Shown: positions 27,434-34,979 of the stretch, piece by piece
Position numbering within the stretch: position 1 is the stretch's first letter
Layout: each line of letters starts with the position of its first letter
Source of the DNA: Salinigranum halophilum
Lineage (GTDB): Archaea > Halobacteriota > Halobacteria > Halobacteriales > Haloferacaceae
Assembly: GCF_007004735.1 (NCBI RefSeq)
Contig: NZ_ML660182.1
Coordinates: forward strand, 428,130 to 492,129
DNA length: 64,000 bases
Direction of reading: 5' to 3'
The notes under the pieces: generated by a model
Database searches by the model: none
What the model saw: the letters and a program-made list of their open reading frames with translations, nothing else
What the model was told of the DNA's origin: nothing
Translations under genes and position numbers: made by a program

Positions 27434-27439
27434 AAAAAA
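27434..27439 (-). terminator. T tract after the rps15-rps3ae operon
   Basis: On the minus strand six T follow the rps3ae stop codon by about 40 bases. T-rich tracts are the main signal for archaeal transcription termination, and this one ends the ribosomal-protein operon. Confidence 0.4.
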
Positions 27440-27481
27440 CGCGAAGTCGTGTGTGTATCCGTCTCCGCTGAGCCCGCGTCT

Positions 27482-28126
27482 TCAGTCCTCGTCGACGGCC
27501 ACTTCGTCGGCGTCGACGTCGACGGCGGCTTCCTCTTCGGCCTCGACCTCTTCGGGGCGGGCTTCGAGGGTGAGCTTCTGGACCTCCACCCGGCGGAGCG
27601 GGTAGATGACCTTGGCTTCGCCGTAGATGGCGGAGGAGAGACGGCCCTCAACGACGCTGTCGACGAGCTGCTCGTACGTCCGCTCGCGGGCGGCCTCTTC
27701 GACGATGTCGATCATGACCCGGCGGATGGCCTGCTCCTGGCTGCGGTCGGCCTTCTTCGTCGTGAAGGCGGCCGGCTGCAGCTGGACGCGGTGGTCGTCC
27801 GTCGTCAGGACGGTGATGTTCGCGTCGATCTTCGACGCGCCGCGGCGCACGAGGCTCCGCAGGTAGTCGCGGGTGAGTTCGTGCTTGATGAACTCGGTGT
27901 AGGCCGTGTCCGAGGCGACCTCGGTGATCTTGAACGTGAGCTTGGTGTTGTTGGCACCGGCGTCGCCGGTGATCTCACCGAGCGTCACGTCGATGGTGCG
28001 GCCCTCTACTTTCTCCGGTTCGTCGGCGAAGGTGGTCCCCAGTTCCTCGCGGTCGAACTGCTCGGGGGCGAGGATGGTGTACCAGCGCTTGCCGCGCTTC
28101 TGTCTCGAAACTGATCGTTCACTCAT
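27482..28126 (-). CDS. rps3ae: Ribosomal protein S3Ae (eS1)
   Basis: A 214-residue small-subunit ribosomal protein found in archaea and eukaryotes. The N-terminus (QKRGKRWYTILAPEQFD) and the sections GRTIDVTLGEITGD, SLVRRGASKIDAN and the C-terminal IYPLRRVEVQK are family hallmarks. A halophile-style acidic tail of Glu/Asp/Val extends the C-terminus. ATG start at 28126, overlapping the end of pcc1 by 8 bases, so translation is coupled. It is the last gene of a four-gene minus-strand operon. Confidence 0.97.
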   Translation of the reverse strand: MSERSVSRQKRGKRWYTILAPEQFDREELGTTFADEPEKVEGRTIDVTLGEITGDAGANNTKLTFKITEVASDTAYTEFIKHELTRDYLRSLVRRGASKIDANITVLTTDDHRVQLQPAAFTTKKADRSQEQAIRRVMIDIVEEAARERTYEQLVDSVVEGRLSSAIYGEAKVIYPLRRVEVQKLTLEARPEEVEAEEEAAVDVDADEVAVDED

Positions 28127-28436
28127 GATTGTCGTGTGTTGTGTCTGTGTGGTCGGCTGTCGGTTCGTCTCGCGTGTCCGTCACTGCCGTCGTGTCCGTC
28201 TCCACCGTGTCGGAATCGTCCGTTCCGGCCAGTCGGTTCGCCACCGTGAGGTTCACCACGTAGTCGTCGACCGACGAGTGGAGTCCACCGGTGGTCTCGC
28301 GCTCGATGGTCGTCTCGACGGTCGACCCCTCGACGCGCGTCGTCATCGAGTCGGTGTTGTCCGGTTCGATGGCTCCGGCGACGATTTCGGCCGTCGCGGG
28401 CGTGGCGTGCGTCGTGCGGACGGTCGCTCGTCTCAC
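28119..28436 (-). CDS. pcc1: KEOPS complex subunit Pcc1
   Basis: A 105-residue subunit of KEOPS, which makes the t6A modification at position 37 of ANN-decoding tRNAs; Pcc1 serves as the dimerisation and tRNA-binding subunit. The short alpha/beta domain (AEIVAGAIEPDNTDSM ... VEGSTVETTIERET) covers residues 15-70 and is followed by an acidic Thr/Asp tail. A GTG start at 28436 overlaps the stop of the preceding RecJ-like gene as GTGA, which supports this start and coupled translation. Confidence 0.88.
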   Translation of the reverse strand: MRRATVRTTHATPATAEIVAGAIEPDNTDSMTTRVEGSTVETTIERETTGGLHSSVDDYVVNLTVANRLAGTDDSDTVETDTTAVTDTRDEPTADHTDTTHDNHE

Positions 28437-29626
28437 GACAGGGCCTCCCTGGCCGCCGTCTCGAACGACTCCGGCGGGCCGTCGAACCGGGCGTCGGCCT
28501 CACGGGCCGTCCCGTCGGCCGTGCCGGTCTCGTCGGGTCCGAGGCCCGTCGTGAGCGCGCTCGTCACGTCGACCGCGTCGTCGTGGGTCGCCGCGGCGGC
28601 GACTCCCTCACTCACGACCAGCACCGTCGGTTCTGGCGAGCGGAAGTCGCGAGCGAGTCGCGCCACGGTCCGGAGGCGGCCGGCCGCGCGTCGGCGTTCG
28701 ACGTCGTCGGTCCCGTCCGCGCTCGCCTCGGCCGAGGCAGCACGGACGACGAAGACGCCGCCGTATCGGGCCGTCTCGGCCTCGCGAAGCGTCGTGTGGA
28801 CGTGGTTCGCGTGTGTGCGCCACGCCTCCAGGGCTCCCGTCCGCGCGTCGTGACCCAGTGCGAGGGCCACTCCGGTGCCGGGGTCCTCGCGGGCGACCGC
28901 CGAGAGCACGTCGCCGTAGCCCTCGACCGTCGCGAAGGGCGCGTCTTCGCCGAGGTGAAGCGGGTTCAGCGCACGGGCGATGGACTCGGCCGCCCGAGGT
29001 GTCGCGCCGGGCGCGGTCGTCGTCTCGACCGCGACGAGCGAGGCGAACTTCCGGCGAGCGTCCGCGTCGAGTTCGGCGGGCAGGTTCCACTCCGCGAGCG
29101 TCGCACCCGCGGCGTCGGCACCGCCCGAGACGGGCCCGTGCAGGAGCGTCGTGTGTCCGAGGCCGTCGGCGAGGTCCGTCACCGGGAGGCCGACACCGGG
29201 GGCGCGCTCGAGGCCCGCCCTGTCGGCGAGCGTCGACGCCGCCGGGTCGGCTTCGCCGGCCGCGATGCCCGCGAGTGCGAGAGACGGGTCGGCTGCGGTC
29301 TCCAGCGCCCGCGCGACCTCGAACGCCACTGCCGGCGTGCGTGCCGCGTCGCCGAGCGTCAGGTCTGCGGGGCCGGCCGAGCCGATTCGAAGCGTGAGGG
29401 CGTCGTCGTCGACCGCGTACGCCGAGGCGCGGCGGACGCGCACCTGGAACGGCACGGTCCGCTCACGCAGGGCGCGGGCGATGACGCCGCTGGCCGCGAG
29501 GGCACCCCCCGTCGGCGCGACGACGACCCGGACGAACGGGGCGTCGGCGAGCCGCGCGGCGAGCTCCTCGGGGCTCGGTGTCGGCGCGGCGGTGGATGGC
29601 GATTCCATGACGGCGGTGGTGGACAT
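28433..29626 (-). CDS. RecJ/DHH-like protein lacking catalytic residues
   Basis: A 397-residue protein with the overall layout of archaeal RecJ-like DHH phosphoesterases: an alpha/beta first domain and a C-terminal DHHA1-like domain (about 300-397). The usual first motif (Asp-x-Asp-Gly) is replaced by APTGGALAASGV (about residues 37-48), and no DHH triplet is visible, so nuclease activity is doubtful. It lies between rps15 and pcc1, its ATG directly following the rps15 stop. A replication- or translation-associated scaffold role is possible (inference). Confidence 0.75.
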   Translation of the reverse strand: MSTTAVMESPSTAAPTPSPEELAARLADAPFVRVVVAPTGGALAASGVIARALRERTVPFQVRVRRASAYAVDDDALTLRIGSAGPADLTLGDAARTPAVAFEVARALETAADPSLALAGIAAGEADPAASTLADRAGLERAPGVGLPVTDLADGLGHTTLLHGPVSGGADAAGATLAEWNLPAELDADARRKFASLVAVETTTAPGATPRAAESIARALNPLHLGEDAPFATVEGYGDVLSAVAREDPGTGVALALGHDARTGALEAWRTHANHVHTTLREAETARYGGVFVVRAASAEASADGTDDVERRRAAGRLRTVARLARDFRSPEPTVLVVSEGVAAAATHDDAVDVTSALTTGLGPDETGTADGTAREADARFDGPPESFETAAREALS

Positions 29627-30091
29627 CTACTCCAGCAGTTCGACGGCGACGTCGTAGCTGTAGGTGAACTCCTCGTCGAGCTTCCCGCCGCGGTAGTACT
29701 TGACCAGACGGCGAATCTTCGACTCGGTGTTCTGCAGCGCGCGCTTGTTCTGGGCGTCCTGGGGGTTCTGCTCCATGTGTTCGCGCAGGCGAATGGCGCG
29801 CTCCATCAGGTTGGTGAGGTCTTCGGGGAGCTCCGACGCGGCGTCGTGCTCCTCGAGAATCGTGGTGACCTTCTTGCCGGTCGCGAGCTTGACGTTCGGG
29901 ACCGGCGTACCCTTGACGCCCTCGTCGCGGAGCTTCATCCCGATCTGGGAGGGGTCGTGCCCCTGCTCTGCGAGTTCGACGATGCGTGCTTCGACGTCGT
30001 CCGCGTCGACGTCGCTCCATTCGGGGGGGTCGTCTGCCACCGGCTTGTCCGAACTGGACGAGCCGCGGCGGCGGGTGTGCATTCGTGCCAT
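29627..30091 (-). CDS. rps15: Ribosomal protein S15 (uS15)
   Basis: A 154-residue small-subunit ribosomal protein in the archaeal/eukaryotic long form. It starts with MARMHTRRRGSSSSDKP. The N-terminal extension carries the WSDVDADDVEARIVELAEQG segment, and the core rRNA-binding helices include LMERAIRLREHMEQNPQDAQNKRAL and RRLVKYYRGG. ATG start at 30091. First gene of the operon rps15 - RecJ-like - pcc1 - rps3ae, whose junctions overlap or abut. Confidence 0.97.
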   Translation of the reverse strand: MARMHTRRRGSSSSDKPVADDPPEWSDVDADDVEARIVELAEQGHDPSQIGMKLRDEGVKGTPVPNVKLATGKKVTTILEEHDAASELPEDLTNLMERAIRLREHMEQNPQDAQNKRALQNTESKIRRLVKYYRGGKLDEEFTYSYDVAVELLE

Positions 30092-30317
30092 TGGTTGAAT
30101 TGGAACCCACAGACCGCAGGAGAGCGTCGAATCTACCGACGCACTTCCGCAATCTCGAAGCCCGACGCCGACGCCGAGCGAGTCAGATTTGCGGCCGTGC
30201 TGGTTCCCTACCTATCTTCCTTCTCGCGCCGAACTAAACGGTTACGACATCCCGCGGCGTGAGGAGCGAACGGCTGTCGTCGGAGACAGTCGAAGATAGT
30301 GTCATACACCCAATCAC

Positions 30318-30326
30318 TATTTATGT
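30318..30326 (+). promoter_or_regulatory. TATA-like box of small coiled-coil gene
   Basis: CTATTTATG lies 22-30 bases before the ATG at 30348, the canonical placement for a leaderless haloarchaeal transcript. Confidence 0.5.
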
Positions 30327-30347
30327 AGGCACGGACACACTACTCAC

Positions 30348-30632
30348 ATGAGTTCCATTCGAGACGACCTCTCGGCTGCGAGTGACGACCTCGCGAAAGC
30401 CCTCGACAGTGCGGGTGACGAACTGAAGTCCGGCGTACAGAGTGCCTCTTCACAGGTCTCGAAGCTCGTCGACGACCTCGAGGCAGGAGCAGAAGACGCC
30501 GAATCACAAGCGCGAGAGCGACTGGACGAGTTACTCGCCGACGTCGACCGCCTCATCGACGAGGCGAACGAGGAGACGACAGAGCACCTGCAAGCAGTCC
30601 GAAATCGACTCCAGTCCGCGAAAGAAGACTGA
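30348..30632 (+). CDS. Small acidic coiled-coil protein
   Basis: A 94-residue protein that is almost entirely one heptad-repeat helix of apolipoprotein-like character (SKLVDDLEAGAEDAESQARE). It has no signal peptide or membrane segment. Its own promoter is clear. The function is unknown; the closest general resemblance is to stress-associated amphipathic helical proteins (inference). Confidence 0.72.
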   Translation: MSSIRDDLSAASDDLAKALDSAGDELKSGVQSASSQVSKLVDDLEAGAEDAESQARERLDELLADVDRLIDEANEETTEHLQAVRNRLQSAKED

Positions 30633-30718
30633 ACCCCTCACCTGTGCCAGTCTCTGTCGCAACCCCGCCGAGTCGAAGCCCTTAATACTCCCTCCCGGAT
30701 ACGATTGGATGCGTTCGA

Positions 30719-30790
30719 GGGCTCGTAGATCAGGGGTAGATCACTCCCTTGGCATGGGAGAGGCCCCGGGTTCAAATCCCGGCGAGTCCA
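30719..30790 (+). tRNA. tRNA-Ala (GGC)
   Basis: A 72-base cloverleaf. The acceptor stem GGGCTCG pairs with CGAGTCC (30783-30789) with one G-U pair, and the discriminator is A. The D arm is GATC...GATC, the anticodon stem CTCCC/GGGAG encloses TTGGCAT with anticodon GGC, and the T arm is CCGGG TTCAAAT CCCGG. A TTAATAC box lies about 34 bases upstream. It is not interrupted by an intron. The AT-richer stretch with a decayed integrase begins directly after it. Confidence 0.95.
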
Positions 30791-31007
30791 TCAGGATTCT
30801 GCGCAGAACTAAATTGAACAGACAGCGGCGGTTCTATACCTCGATGCCACTCCGTCTGAGGGGGCAGTTACTACCTGAAACCGGCAAGTGCGTCTGAGAG
30901 CATTTGCACCCTTTGAGGTGTTCGCCCTCCTGAGACACATCGATTTCATCCAGTGAGTCATGATGCGCGACATAATTCTCACCCTGAATTCAGCGAGGAG
31001 TGCCAAA

Positions 31008-31925
31008 TCAAAGTGGGAGTAGATTGAGATTGTACGCATGCGAGATATGTGCTCCAATCATGAGATAGAGGAACGTGGACAGAACAAGAGTTTGTTTAAA
31101 TGATGACAACTCTCCAAAACTCACGATACCATACCGCCCATACAGGAATCGGAAAGAAACCATGAGATAATTTACACAAAGGAAAGAGAAGATTCCAAGA
31201 CCGAATATTGCTATTCTACCCACAATCGAATCTGCAGGCAATAACCACACAAATACGATTCCAGAAATGACAAAAAGCGAAAGCATCCCGGCCACTGCCA
31301 GTAGGACTCCGAGGTTTCCCCCTACTCGCTCCCATTTCTCAACCTCCTGGACAGACATTCCCTCCGAGTCAAGAATTACGTCTACTTCTGGAGGATAGTC
31401 CTTCGCGTCCAACAGACCAATCTTAAGAGTGTTCTGTATGGCCTCAATAACCTGGTCGCCATATTTTGTTTTCTCGATACTTCCGTCGTACTTGTCGTAT
31501 GCAAACGCGGCCATCATCAGCATGAAATCTCTGAAATACAGCTCATACGGTACTATTGACAACAAAATAATTATGAAAGTGAAAACCAGCGCAAGAATCA
31601 ACGGGCTGAGCGGGACAACCACTGAAGCGTAAGTTCCCAAAGCGAGAGCGAAATACAAGCCTGAGTAGGTGCTGAGGATAACGAGAGCCGATGTTGTATT
31701 TTGAATCACCCGCTTTGACAAGGCAAACTGATTGATTACTGCCATCCGCCGTATCAGAGTTATTAGTAGAAGTGACATGGCAACACCGTATGTTGGTATC
31801 CGTAGAGGTGAGCTGATGTTTGGATCTGCAAGAAGGCCCGTTGCGAGAAAAGCCGCCAAGGTAATCTCAAAATCTACGGAACTAGCTTTGTCATCGAATA
31901 CATTTTCAACCAGACTGTCACTCAT
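31008..31925 (-). CDS. AT-rich four- to seven-TM membrane protein, likely foreign
   Basis: A 305-residue membrane protein with two hydrophobic clusters (about residues 21-130 and 207-300) around a soluble middle (VDVILDSEGMSVQEVEKWERVGG). The gene uses many AT-ending codons and Ile/Lys/Asn residues, unlike every neighbour, and lies between tRNA-Ala and an integrase remnant. Both facts point to cargo of an integrated element. ATG start at 31925. I do not recognise the family. Confidence 0.75.
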   Translation of the reverse strand: MSDSLVENVFDDKASSVDFEITLAAFLATGLLADPNISSPLRIPTYGVAMSLLLITLIRRMAVINQFALSKRVIQNTTSALVILSTYSGLYFALALGTYASVVVPLSPLILALVFTFIIILLSIVPYELYFRDFMLMMAAFAYDKYDGSIEKTKYGDQVIEAIQNTLKIGLLDAKDYPPEVDVILDSEGMSVQEVEKWERVGGNLGVLLAVAGMLSLFVISGIVFVWLLPADSIVGRIAIFGLGIFSFLCVNYLMVSFRFLYGRYGIVSFGELSSFKQTLVLSTFLYLMIGAHISHAYNLNLLPL

Positions 31926-31973
31926 AATATAAAGGATAGGCTAGGCCCTCATCAAGCATGGGGAGTGGTACAT

Positions 31974-32204
31974 CTATTCTTTAGATATTATCCAAGAAGT
32001 CCCGCTGTAACCTCCGCTTGTCCTCCTCTGTCTGCACGTTCTAGTGCTCCGAAGCACCTCTGGACTCATAGCTATCCTATCGCTCGCCATCTCTTCGGGC
32101 ATCCCGTCGTTCAAGTTCTTGCTCGCCGCTACGCCGCAGGGCGTGCGCCGAGTGTGACGATAGACGCTTTGCGGCGTTGTTGTAACAGCGGAGTCCGCCA
32201 ACAA
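31974..32204 (-). pseudogene. Decayed C-terminus of a tyrosine recombinase (integrase)
   Basis: Translating the minus strand in pieces gives the end of a haloarchaeal integrase broken by frameshifts. HALRRS (box II His-x-x-Arg) appears in one frame. LNDGMPEEMASDRIAMSPEVLR follows in a second. A third frame continues as EH-stop-NVQTEEDKRRL and then QRDFLDNI before a real stop. The catalytic Tyr that should follow EH is a TAG codon. A single missing G after MSPEVLR explains the last shift. Only about 75 residues remain, so the gene is dead. It lies 1.2 kb from tRNA-Ala. Confidence 0.68.
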
Positions 32205-32210
32205 GCCGAG

Positions 32211-33185
32211 TTACGCTGCTGAGCCGCACTCCCCGTACCGCTCCTCGGCCTGGGTCCGCCGTCGCTCGGCCCGGTCGGGGTTCCCGTCCAGGTGTTCACG
32301 ACACGCCGCGCGATACTCCACACACGCCAGTCGCGCCGCCCCGACCTCACACCGGTACTGCTCCAGCGCGGGGGCCAGCGGGCCGGACATCCCCTCGGCA
32401 CCTTCGAACCGGTCGCGGGCGTCGGTGAACTCGCGGACGAGGTCGGCGAAGGTGTTCTGTGCGTCGCGGTACGACTCGTTCTCGTAGCTCGCGACGGCCT
32501 GCTGGTACCGCTCGCGCGACTGCATCGCCTGCTGGAGACCGCGGGCGAACGGCGTGAGCGCGTTGGCCGTGTCGCTGACGCGGAACACCTGTGCTTCGAA
32601 CGCCTCGTAAGAGACGTCGAGTTCCGGGTCGAACGACTCCATCGAGTCGTACCGCGAGGTCGCGGTCCCCGCGGAACTGGCCGCCTCGGTCGCGAGGGTC
32701 TGTAGCCGGGTCAGTGCGGTCGTCGCCTCCGACGTGAGCTCGCTCGCCGCGTACGGCTCACGAAGCTGTTCGTGGACGGTGTAGGCCTCGTCGAATCGGA
32801 CGAATGCTCGGACGAGACGGTCGAAGATCCAGCGCGTGTCCGACAGCGACTGAAGTCGGTCCGCATCGGCACTCTCCGACTCCCGCTCGTTCGCGATGGC
32901 CGCCTGGACCGCTCCGAGGCGGTCGGCGAGTGCGTCCGTGTCGAGGTCGCTCACTTCGAGCGTCTCGAGCGCGGGTTCCAGCGTGGCGTACACCTCGTTC
33001 AGGGCCGTGACGATGCCGTCGATTCCCCCCATCGCGACAGCCGGTGTCGGGGTCGCTGTTGCCGTCGCCGAGGCTGTCGCCGTCTCCGTCGCTGTCGACT
33101 CCGGCGTCGCCGTCGGCTCCGAGGACTGTGACGAACAGCCGGCGACGGCGCCGATGAGGAGCCCGAGCGCGTGTCGTCGATGCAC
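32211..33185 (-). CDS. Lipoprotein, unknown function
   Basis: A 324-residue exported protein. The N-terminus has twin Arg (RR at 3-4), a short hydrophobic stretch and the lipobox AVAGC with Cys17, so Tat export and lipid anchoring outside the membrane are likely. A Thr/Ala/Glu/Pro linker (18-50) follows, then a long helical domain with repeated Ser/Ala/Arg heptads and, near the end, cysteines in RCEVGAARLACVEYRAACREH. GTG start at 33185. It lies directly against the integrase remnant, but its composition is like the host genome. Confidence 0.78.
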   Translation of the reverse strand: MHRRHALGLLIGAVAGCSSQSSEPTATPESTATETATASATATATPTPAVAMGGIDGIVTALNEVYATLEPALETLEVSDLDTDALADRLGAVQAAIANERESESADADRLQSLSDTRWIFDRLVRAFVRFDEAYTVHEQLREPYAASELTSEATTALTRLQTLATEAASSAGTATSRYDSMESFDPELDVSYEAFEAQVFRVSDTANALTPFARGLQQAMQSRERYQQAVASYENESYRDAQNTFADLVREFTDARDRFEGAEGMSGPLAPALEQYRCEVGAARLACVEYRAACREHLDGNPDRAERRRTQAEERYGECGSAA

Positions 33186-33292
33186 ACTCCCACGTCTCTT
33201 GTCGACGAGATAACTGTTTTGTGGTCGGCCCCGGTCGGCGACGGAACCCCGAGACCAACAACCATTTCGGGCACGACGGCGAATCGCCGCGT

Positions 33293-33736
33293 ATGGCAGA
33301 CGACGCCACAGACGAGACGGAGGACGTGCAGGAGTCAGCCGACGAGCCTGCGGACGCGGGCGAAGGCGACGGAGAGGAGAAGTCGTTCCGCGAGCGCGTC
33401 GAGGAGATCCGCGAGCGACGCGAGAAGGAGCGCGAGGAGGGCGAGCGTCCCGGCCCCGAGGAGATGATGGGCGGCGAGGGCGGTCCCGGCGGACCGGGCG
33501 GCATGGGCGGCGGCAACCCCTTCGCGCAGATGATGTCCGGGATGATGGGCGGTGGCGGCCCCGGTGGTCAGGGCGGCATGGGCGGCGGCCCGCCGGGCAT
33601 GGGCGGTCCCGACCGCGGCCGCGAGGAGAGCGCCGGTAACGAGGAACTCGTCCGCGAGGTCCGTCAGCTCCGCGACGAGGTCCGCGACATCACGCGGCAG
33701 CTCCAGCGCATCGGCGACGCGCTCGAGGACGACTGA
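33293..33736 (+). CDS. Gly/Met-rich charged protein
   Basis: A 147-residue protein in three parts: an acidic/charged N-terminus with an EKEREEGER helix (1-57), a low-complexity Gly-Gly-Met-Pro segment (about 58-110, with repeats of GGMGGG and GGPGG), and a C-terminal coiled-coil helix (NEELVREVRQLRDEVRDITRQL). There is no signal peptide. The middle is probably disordered. The C-terminal helix could oligomerise it. ATG start at 33293. Function unknown; Met-rich stretches sometimes bind copper, but there is no evidence for that here. Confidence 0.72.
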   Translation: MADDATDETEDVQESADEPADAGEGDGEEKSFRERVEEIRERREKEREEGERPGPEEMMGGEGGPGGPGGMGGGNPFAQMMSGMMGGGGPGGQGGMGGGPPGMGGPDRGREESAGNEELVREVRQLRDEVRDITRQLQRIGDALEDD

Positions 33737-33781
33737 CGCCGCCGCGTTGAGCGCTCGTTCGACGGGCGCTGCCCCGTCGTC

Positions 33782-34915
33782 TCACACGCGAGGCGAGGCG
33801 ACCTGCCGGACGCGGTCGTAGACCGCCTCGAGGTCGTCGACGGCCCGTTCGACGCTGATCGGTTCGCGGCGGGCCAGACAGTTCTCCCGGAGCGTGTCGT
33901 ACTCGTCGAGCGCTCGCCGAATCCCGTCGCGGAACCCGTCGATGTCACCGGGCTCGTAGTGGTAGCCGGTGACGCCGTCGTCGATGGTGTCCCGGAGTGC
34001 CCCCTCGCGCACGCCGACGACGGGCGTCCCGCAGGCGATGGCCTCGAGTGCGACCAACCCCTGGGTCTCGACGGGGCTCGGGAACGCGAACACGTCGAGG
34101 GCGCTGTAGAACGCCGGCAGCGCTTCGCGGGGGAGGAAGCCGAAGAACCGCGCGTCGATGTCGTGTCGTGCCGCCAGCCGCTCTACCGACTCCCGGGCGG
34201 GGCCGTCGCCGCCGAACACGACGGTGACGTCGTCGAGGCCGTCGGCGGCCCGGACGATGTCAGGCAGGCGCTTCTCGAAGCCGTGCCGACCCGTGTAGCC
34301 GACGAGCGTGTCGCCGTCGAGACCGTGTCGTTCGCGGAACGCCGTCGCGTCGACGGGCGCGAACTGCTCGATGTCGACGCCGTTCTGCACGACCGAGATG
34401 TCGCTCTCGACGCCGACCCGGGCCAACCGGTCGCGAGTCTCGTCGCTGGGGACGATGACGGCGGCGGCGTGAGAGAGAAACCAGCGTTCGTACCGCGTGC
34501 TCAACTGCTCGATGCCGTTCTCGAGCCGCGCGTTCGAGGTCAGGTAGTCCGCGTACTCCGCCGTCGGGGTGTGGTACGAAGCGACGAACGGGACGTCCCG
34601 GCGGGAAGCGAGCCGCAGCCCCGCGAGCCCGAGACTGAAGGGCGTGTGCGAGTGGACGACGTCGACGTCGCCGCGTCGGACTCGCCGCGGGACGCGCGGG
34701 GCCGCGACGCGAAAGCCGTCGTAGAAGGGAAACGCGATCGACCGGACCGGATACTCGCCGCGGTCGGGGTCGTGGTCGGTCGTCTCGGGGAACACCACGT
34801 CCATCCGCCCGCCGCGCCGCTCCCAGCGTTCGCGCCACGTCTTGATGGTGTAGGTGACGCCGTTGACGGTCGGCAGGTAAGTATCGGTGAAGGCGACGAC
34901 CGACGCTCCGTCCAT
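33782..34915 (-). CDS. GT4-family glycosyltransferase
   Basis: A 377-residue retaining glycosyltransferase with a GT-B fold. N-terminal DTYLPTVNGVTYTIKTW and the acceptor-domain HSHTPFSLGL motif resemble enzymes that glycosylate membrane lipids. The nucleotide-sugar site has the E-x7-E motif in ETQGLVALEAIACGTPVVG (about 287-305). No membrane helix, so it would act at the inner membrane face. ATG start at 34915. Another GT4 gene follows upstream on the same strand; together they may build glycolipids or a surface glycan (inference). Confidence 0.87.
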   Translation of the reverse strand: MDGASVVAFTDTYLPTVNGVTYTIKTWRERWERRGGRMDVVFPETTDHDPDRGEYPVRSIAFPFYDGFRVAAPRVPRRVRRGDVDVVHSHTPFSLGLAGLRLASRRDVPFVASYHTPTAEYADYLTSNARLENGIEQLSTRYERWFLSHAAAVIVPSDETRDRLARVGVESDISVVQNGVDIEQFAPVDATAFRERHGLDGDTLVGYTGRHGFEKRLPDIVRAADGLDDVTVVFGGDGPARESVERLAARHDIDARFFGFLPREALPAFYSALDVFAFPSPVETQGLVALEAIACGTPVVGVREGALRDTIDDGVTGYHYEPGDIDGFRDGIRRALDEYDTLRENCLARREPISVERAVDDLEAVYDRVRQVASPRV

Positions 34916-34979
34916 GTCGACGGCCCTTCACAGCACGGGGGTTAATCGCTTCCGACTCGGTGACGTCCGGCCAGCGTGG

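Noticed and set aside
30809-31057. Minus-strand open frame of about 82 codons beside tRNA-Ala
   Set aside because: Composition is mixed, it overlaps the end of the membrane gene, and no recognisable motif is present.
31930-32210. Second copy of the tRNA-Ala 3' end expected as the other attachment site
   Set aside because: No match to the last 20 bases of tRNA-Ala was found between the integrase remnant and the lipoprotein gene. The far end of the element may have been deleted.
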